This document shows, piece by piece, positions 5,328 through 6,487 of a stretch of DNA of 6,487 nucleotides. Position 1 is the first letter of the stretch. Every line of letters begins with the position of its first letter. Source of the stretch: Chloroflexota bacterium (GTDB lineage: Bacteria > Chloroflexota > Anaerolineae > Anaerolineales > UBA4823); the NCBI GenBank assembly GCA_030613705.1, contig JAUWLJ010000122.1, positions 1-6,487 on the forward strand. Direction: 5' to 3'. Both the position numbers and the translations under genes were made by a program. Under the pieces are notes generated by a model. It did not search any database. It saw only the letters and a program-made list of their open reading frames with translations, and was not told the origin of the DNA.

Positions 5328-5600
5328 TTATGAACCGATCTGGTCTGCTGGCGGCCACTTGACCCAAAGAAAGGCAACCAGAATACCCATATCGAGCAGG
5401 ACACCCATGATCAACCAGGGGTGCCAGAAGAGAACCAGCAGGAGCAGCGACACACCAGCAGAGACCTCGGCGACTGTCCGCCAGATTTCGCTTAAACCGG
5501 GTACACCGAAAACACCCAGCCCAGACAAAACAAAACCCAAGGTGGCCAAAGCAACCAGGATGATACCAATCCACTGAACGGCTGTGGTACTTATCCCCAC
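5328..5600 (-). CDS. Small membrane protein with three predicted transmembrane helices
   Basis: The 90-aa product from the GTG at 5600 has three hydrophobic segments: residues about 8-28 (AVQWIGIILVALATLGFVLSG without charges), 41-59 (AEVSAGVSLLLLVLFWHPW) and 61-80 (around IMGVLLDMGILVAFLWV). It ends in a short polar tail. I do not recognise a named family; no catalytic motif is visible. The start is uncertain: no ribosome binding site precedes the GTG, while the frame is open upstream to a TAA at 5742-5744. The extra 47 codons look coding: an acidic Pro-rich stretch (APNPDDTESKPRAFF) and then SPERIWLLPKVG, which would sit naturally before the first helix. That extension has no ATG, GTG or TTG, so a non-standard start or a lost start codon is possible. 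The gene is convergent with the CAP gene. Confidence 0.7.
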   Translation of the reverse strand: MGISTTAVQWIGIILVALATLGFVLSGLGVFGVPGLSEIWRTVAEVSAGVSLLLLVLFWHPWLIMGVLLDMGILVAFLWVKWPPADQIGS

Positions 5601-5750
5601 TTTGGGAAGCAGCCAGATTCTCTCTGGTGAGGTGAAAAATGCTCTAGGTTTTGATTCGGTATCATCAGGATTGGGTGCGGCTACAGGAGGGTCAATTTCC
5701 TCGCAACTTGCCTCATTCAGTCCATCTGTGGCTAAATAATTTTATCTTAT

Positions 5751-5779
5751 ATTATAATCACAGCACAATTGTTCCATAA
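5751..5779 (-). promoter_or_regulatory. Possible promoter for the small membrane protein
   Basis: On the minus strand a consensus TATAAT (5756-5751) is preceded by TGAT, partly like an extended -10. The best -35 at a 17-nt spacing is a poor TTATGG (5779-5774). Transcription would begin near 5744, only a few bases before the long open frame of the membrane protein, so the mRNA would be nearly leaderless if the N-terminal extension is real. The surroundings are A/T-rich, so chance matches are likely. Confidence 0.25.
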
Positions 5780-5809
5780 AATAACCCCACGGTGCTACTA
5801 CACCTGGGG
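5774..5809 (-). terminator. Intrinsic terminator of the two-HKD nuclease gene
   Basis: On the minus strand CCCCA (5809-5805) pairs with TGGGG (5789-5785) and GGTG (5804-5801) with CACC (5794-5791), with one bulged G and the 6-nt loop TAGTAG. TTATTTTAT follows. This is the best-formed terminator on the minus strand. It starts six nt after the stop of the small ORF at 5816, so it would end that transcript. Confidence 0.75.
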
Positions 5810-5815
5810 CAAGGC

Positions 5816-5914
5816 TCAGTCGATGCGGACGGCGACAACTCCTTGAATGGCATTCACGCAGGCTTTCCTGAGCACAGCAGGGAACCTGTTTTCTTTTGGT
5901 ATACCTCTGAACAT
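5816..5914 (-). CDS. Possible 32-aa basic peptide coupled to the HKD nuclease stop codon
   Basis: The stop codon of the HKD nuclease overlaps an ATG (TAATG, 5916-5912), an arrangement typical of translational coupling. The ORF encodes 32 residues starting MFRGIPKENRFPAVLRKAC and continuing VNAIQGVVAVRID, and ends six nt before the terminator stem. It is basic in its first half and has no membrane segment. It has no recognised family. It could be a genuine small protein, or the leftover of a longer ancestral C terminus read in another frame. The neighbouring copy at 54-452 has no equivalent after its stop. Confidence 0.35.
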   Translation of the reverse strand: MFRGIPKENRFPAVLRKACVNAIQGVVAVRID

Positions 5915-6487
5915 TATTCTTGCGATTTTTGTGTAATCACCCAAACCCTGGCGAACTCCTCCCTATAAAACTCAGCCATCTCTGGATCGTGAATAATCAA
6001 TGTATTCTCATCGTTGCGGGTGCGGGCATTGCTGCTGAAGTTATAAGAACCAGTGACAACGATGCGCTCGTCGATGATGATCACTTTATGGTGCATACCG
6101 TGCCGGGTGCCAGCCAGACGCACAGCAATCCCGTTCTCCATAAGATTGGTGTACTCCCCACCAGCATTGCTGAGCGCCTGTGATTTGTCGAGAACCCCGG
6201 CCACGACGACACCTTCCCGCGCTCGATTCAGGATGGCCTGAGCGAGATCATCATCCGTGAAGGAAAAGGCCATAAATAGAATCTCATCCTGGGCATCCTG
6301 GACCAGTTCGATCAGGCGCTCAATGGTGCCGTCATCCGGAGAAAAGAACACTTCAAGCTGGGTTCCATTCACATTCAGGATCGGGTTGGGGGTATTGGCT
6401 GGCGAAGCAGAGCCAAATTGATGGTCAAGGAACATCTCCTCGAACTCTACCAGATAATTCTGCGCCAACTTCGCGGAGCGAATCCGG
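5914..6487 (-). CDS. Two-HKD phospholipase D-superfamily nuclease, C-terminal part (5' end outside window)
   Basis: The frame is open to the right edge. A TTG at 6468 gives 184 aa, but codons before it (RIRSAK) continue in frame, and the segment LAQNYLVEFEEMFLDHQFG is what normally closes the first HKD half, so the true start lies beyond the window. A linker (about residues 19-36, SASPANTPNPI) leads to the second half: LEVFFSPDDGTIERLIELV, the FMAFSFTDDDLAQAIL strand-helix pair, and the HKD motif H126, K128, D133 with GSYN (140-143) and NDEN. This half is closest to Nuc-type endonucleases. Such enzymes cleave phosphodiesters in nucleic acids or phospholipids; two-HKD chains form the whole active site in one polypeptide. 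The substrate cannot be told from sequence. It is paralogous to the gene at 54-452 in the same orientation, and is followed by a TAATG-coupled small ORF and a good terminator. Confidence 0.9.
   Translation of the reverse strand, partial: RIRSAKLAQNYLVEFEEMFLDHQFGSASPANTPNPILNVNGTQLEVFFSPDDGTIERLIELVQDAQDEILFMAFSFTDDDLAQAILNRAREGVVVAGVLDKSQALSNAGGEYTNLMENGIAVRLAGTRHGMHHKVIIIDERIVVTGSYNFSSNARTRNDENTLIIHDPEMAEFYREEFARVWVITQKSQE
5923..6330 (-). repeat. Direct repeat, right copy (HKD paralogue block)
   Basis: This is the partner of the block at 54-460, covering the C-terminal HKD half of the intact nuclease. Because the copies are direct repeats, unequal crossing-over between them could delete or duplicate the 5.4 kb between them. 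Their divergence means the duplication is not recent. Confidence 0.7.

Noticed and set aside
1..6487. CRISPR arrays, tRNA genes, insertion-sequence ends or transposase genes.
   Set aside because: No short regularly spaced repeats, no tRNA-like cloverleaf and no transposase motifs were seen; the only larger repeats are the two HKD blocks and the intragenic domain repeat.

Overview
The window looks like accessory chromosomal DNA from a bacterium with a secretion-rich, probably monoderm surface. My best guess is Chloroflexota, Anaerolineae-like. This is an inference from three things: a secreted CAP-plus-BACON-like protein ending in a short FLPGVHK tail, a large exported protein carrying a sortase-like catalytic core, and two HKD (phospholipase D-superfamily) nuclease genes. 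No rRNA, tRNA or other taxonomic marker is present.

Layout from left to right. Positions 54-452 (minus) hold a Nuc-like HKD half-protein with its own terminator-like hairpin (1-25); it is a 5'-truncated paralogue of the gene at the right edge. Positions 460-700 show nothing recognisable. At 703-730 lies a strong sigma70-type promoter whose -10 box sits inside a perfect 20-bp palindrome (723-742). It reads into a hairpin-rich stretch that also contains one frame (748-1041) broken by a single TGA. Then comes the main gene, 1083-3098 (plus): a 671-aa exported multidomain protein with a tandem pair of about 100-aa Cys-flanked repeats and a C-terminal sortase-like His/Cys/Arg core. A terminator follows (3130-3175).

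Positions 3180-4023 are a gene graveyard. A scrambled coding-like segment on the minus strand is followed by an almost complete RNase HI gene (plus, 3604-4023), which has no start codon and one in-frame TAA, although all four catalytic carboxylates are preserved. A strong hairpin (4091-4125) precedes a secreted CAP/SCP protein (4174-5130, plus). A small three-helix membrane protein (5328-5600, minus, probably longer at its N terminus) lies convergent to it. Finally, 5914-6487 (minus, running off the window) is the C-terminal part of a two-HKD nuclease. A possible 32-codon ORF is joined to it by TAATG (5816-5914), and a good intrinsic terminator follows (5774-5809).

The intact genes do not form an obvious single pathway. 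The two exported proteins would act at the cell surface: one a putative ligand-binding protein with transpeptidase-like features, the other a CAP protein. The HKD proteins would act on nucleic acid or phospholipid phosphodiesters. The two HKD genes are direct repeats about 5.87 kb apart that bracket the whole segment. With the pseudogenes between them, this suggests a region shaped by duplication, insertion and decay. The most unusual item is the sortase-like domain fused to a repeat-bearing exported protein. Next are the palindrome-controlled promoter with its broken or structured leader, and the nearly intact RNase HI pseudogene.
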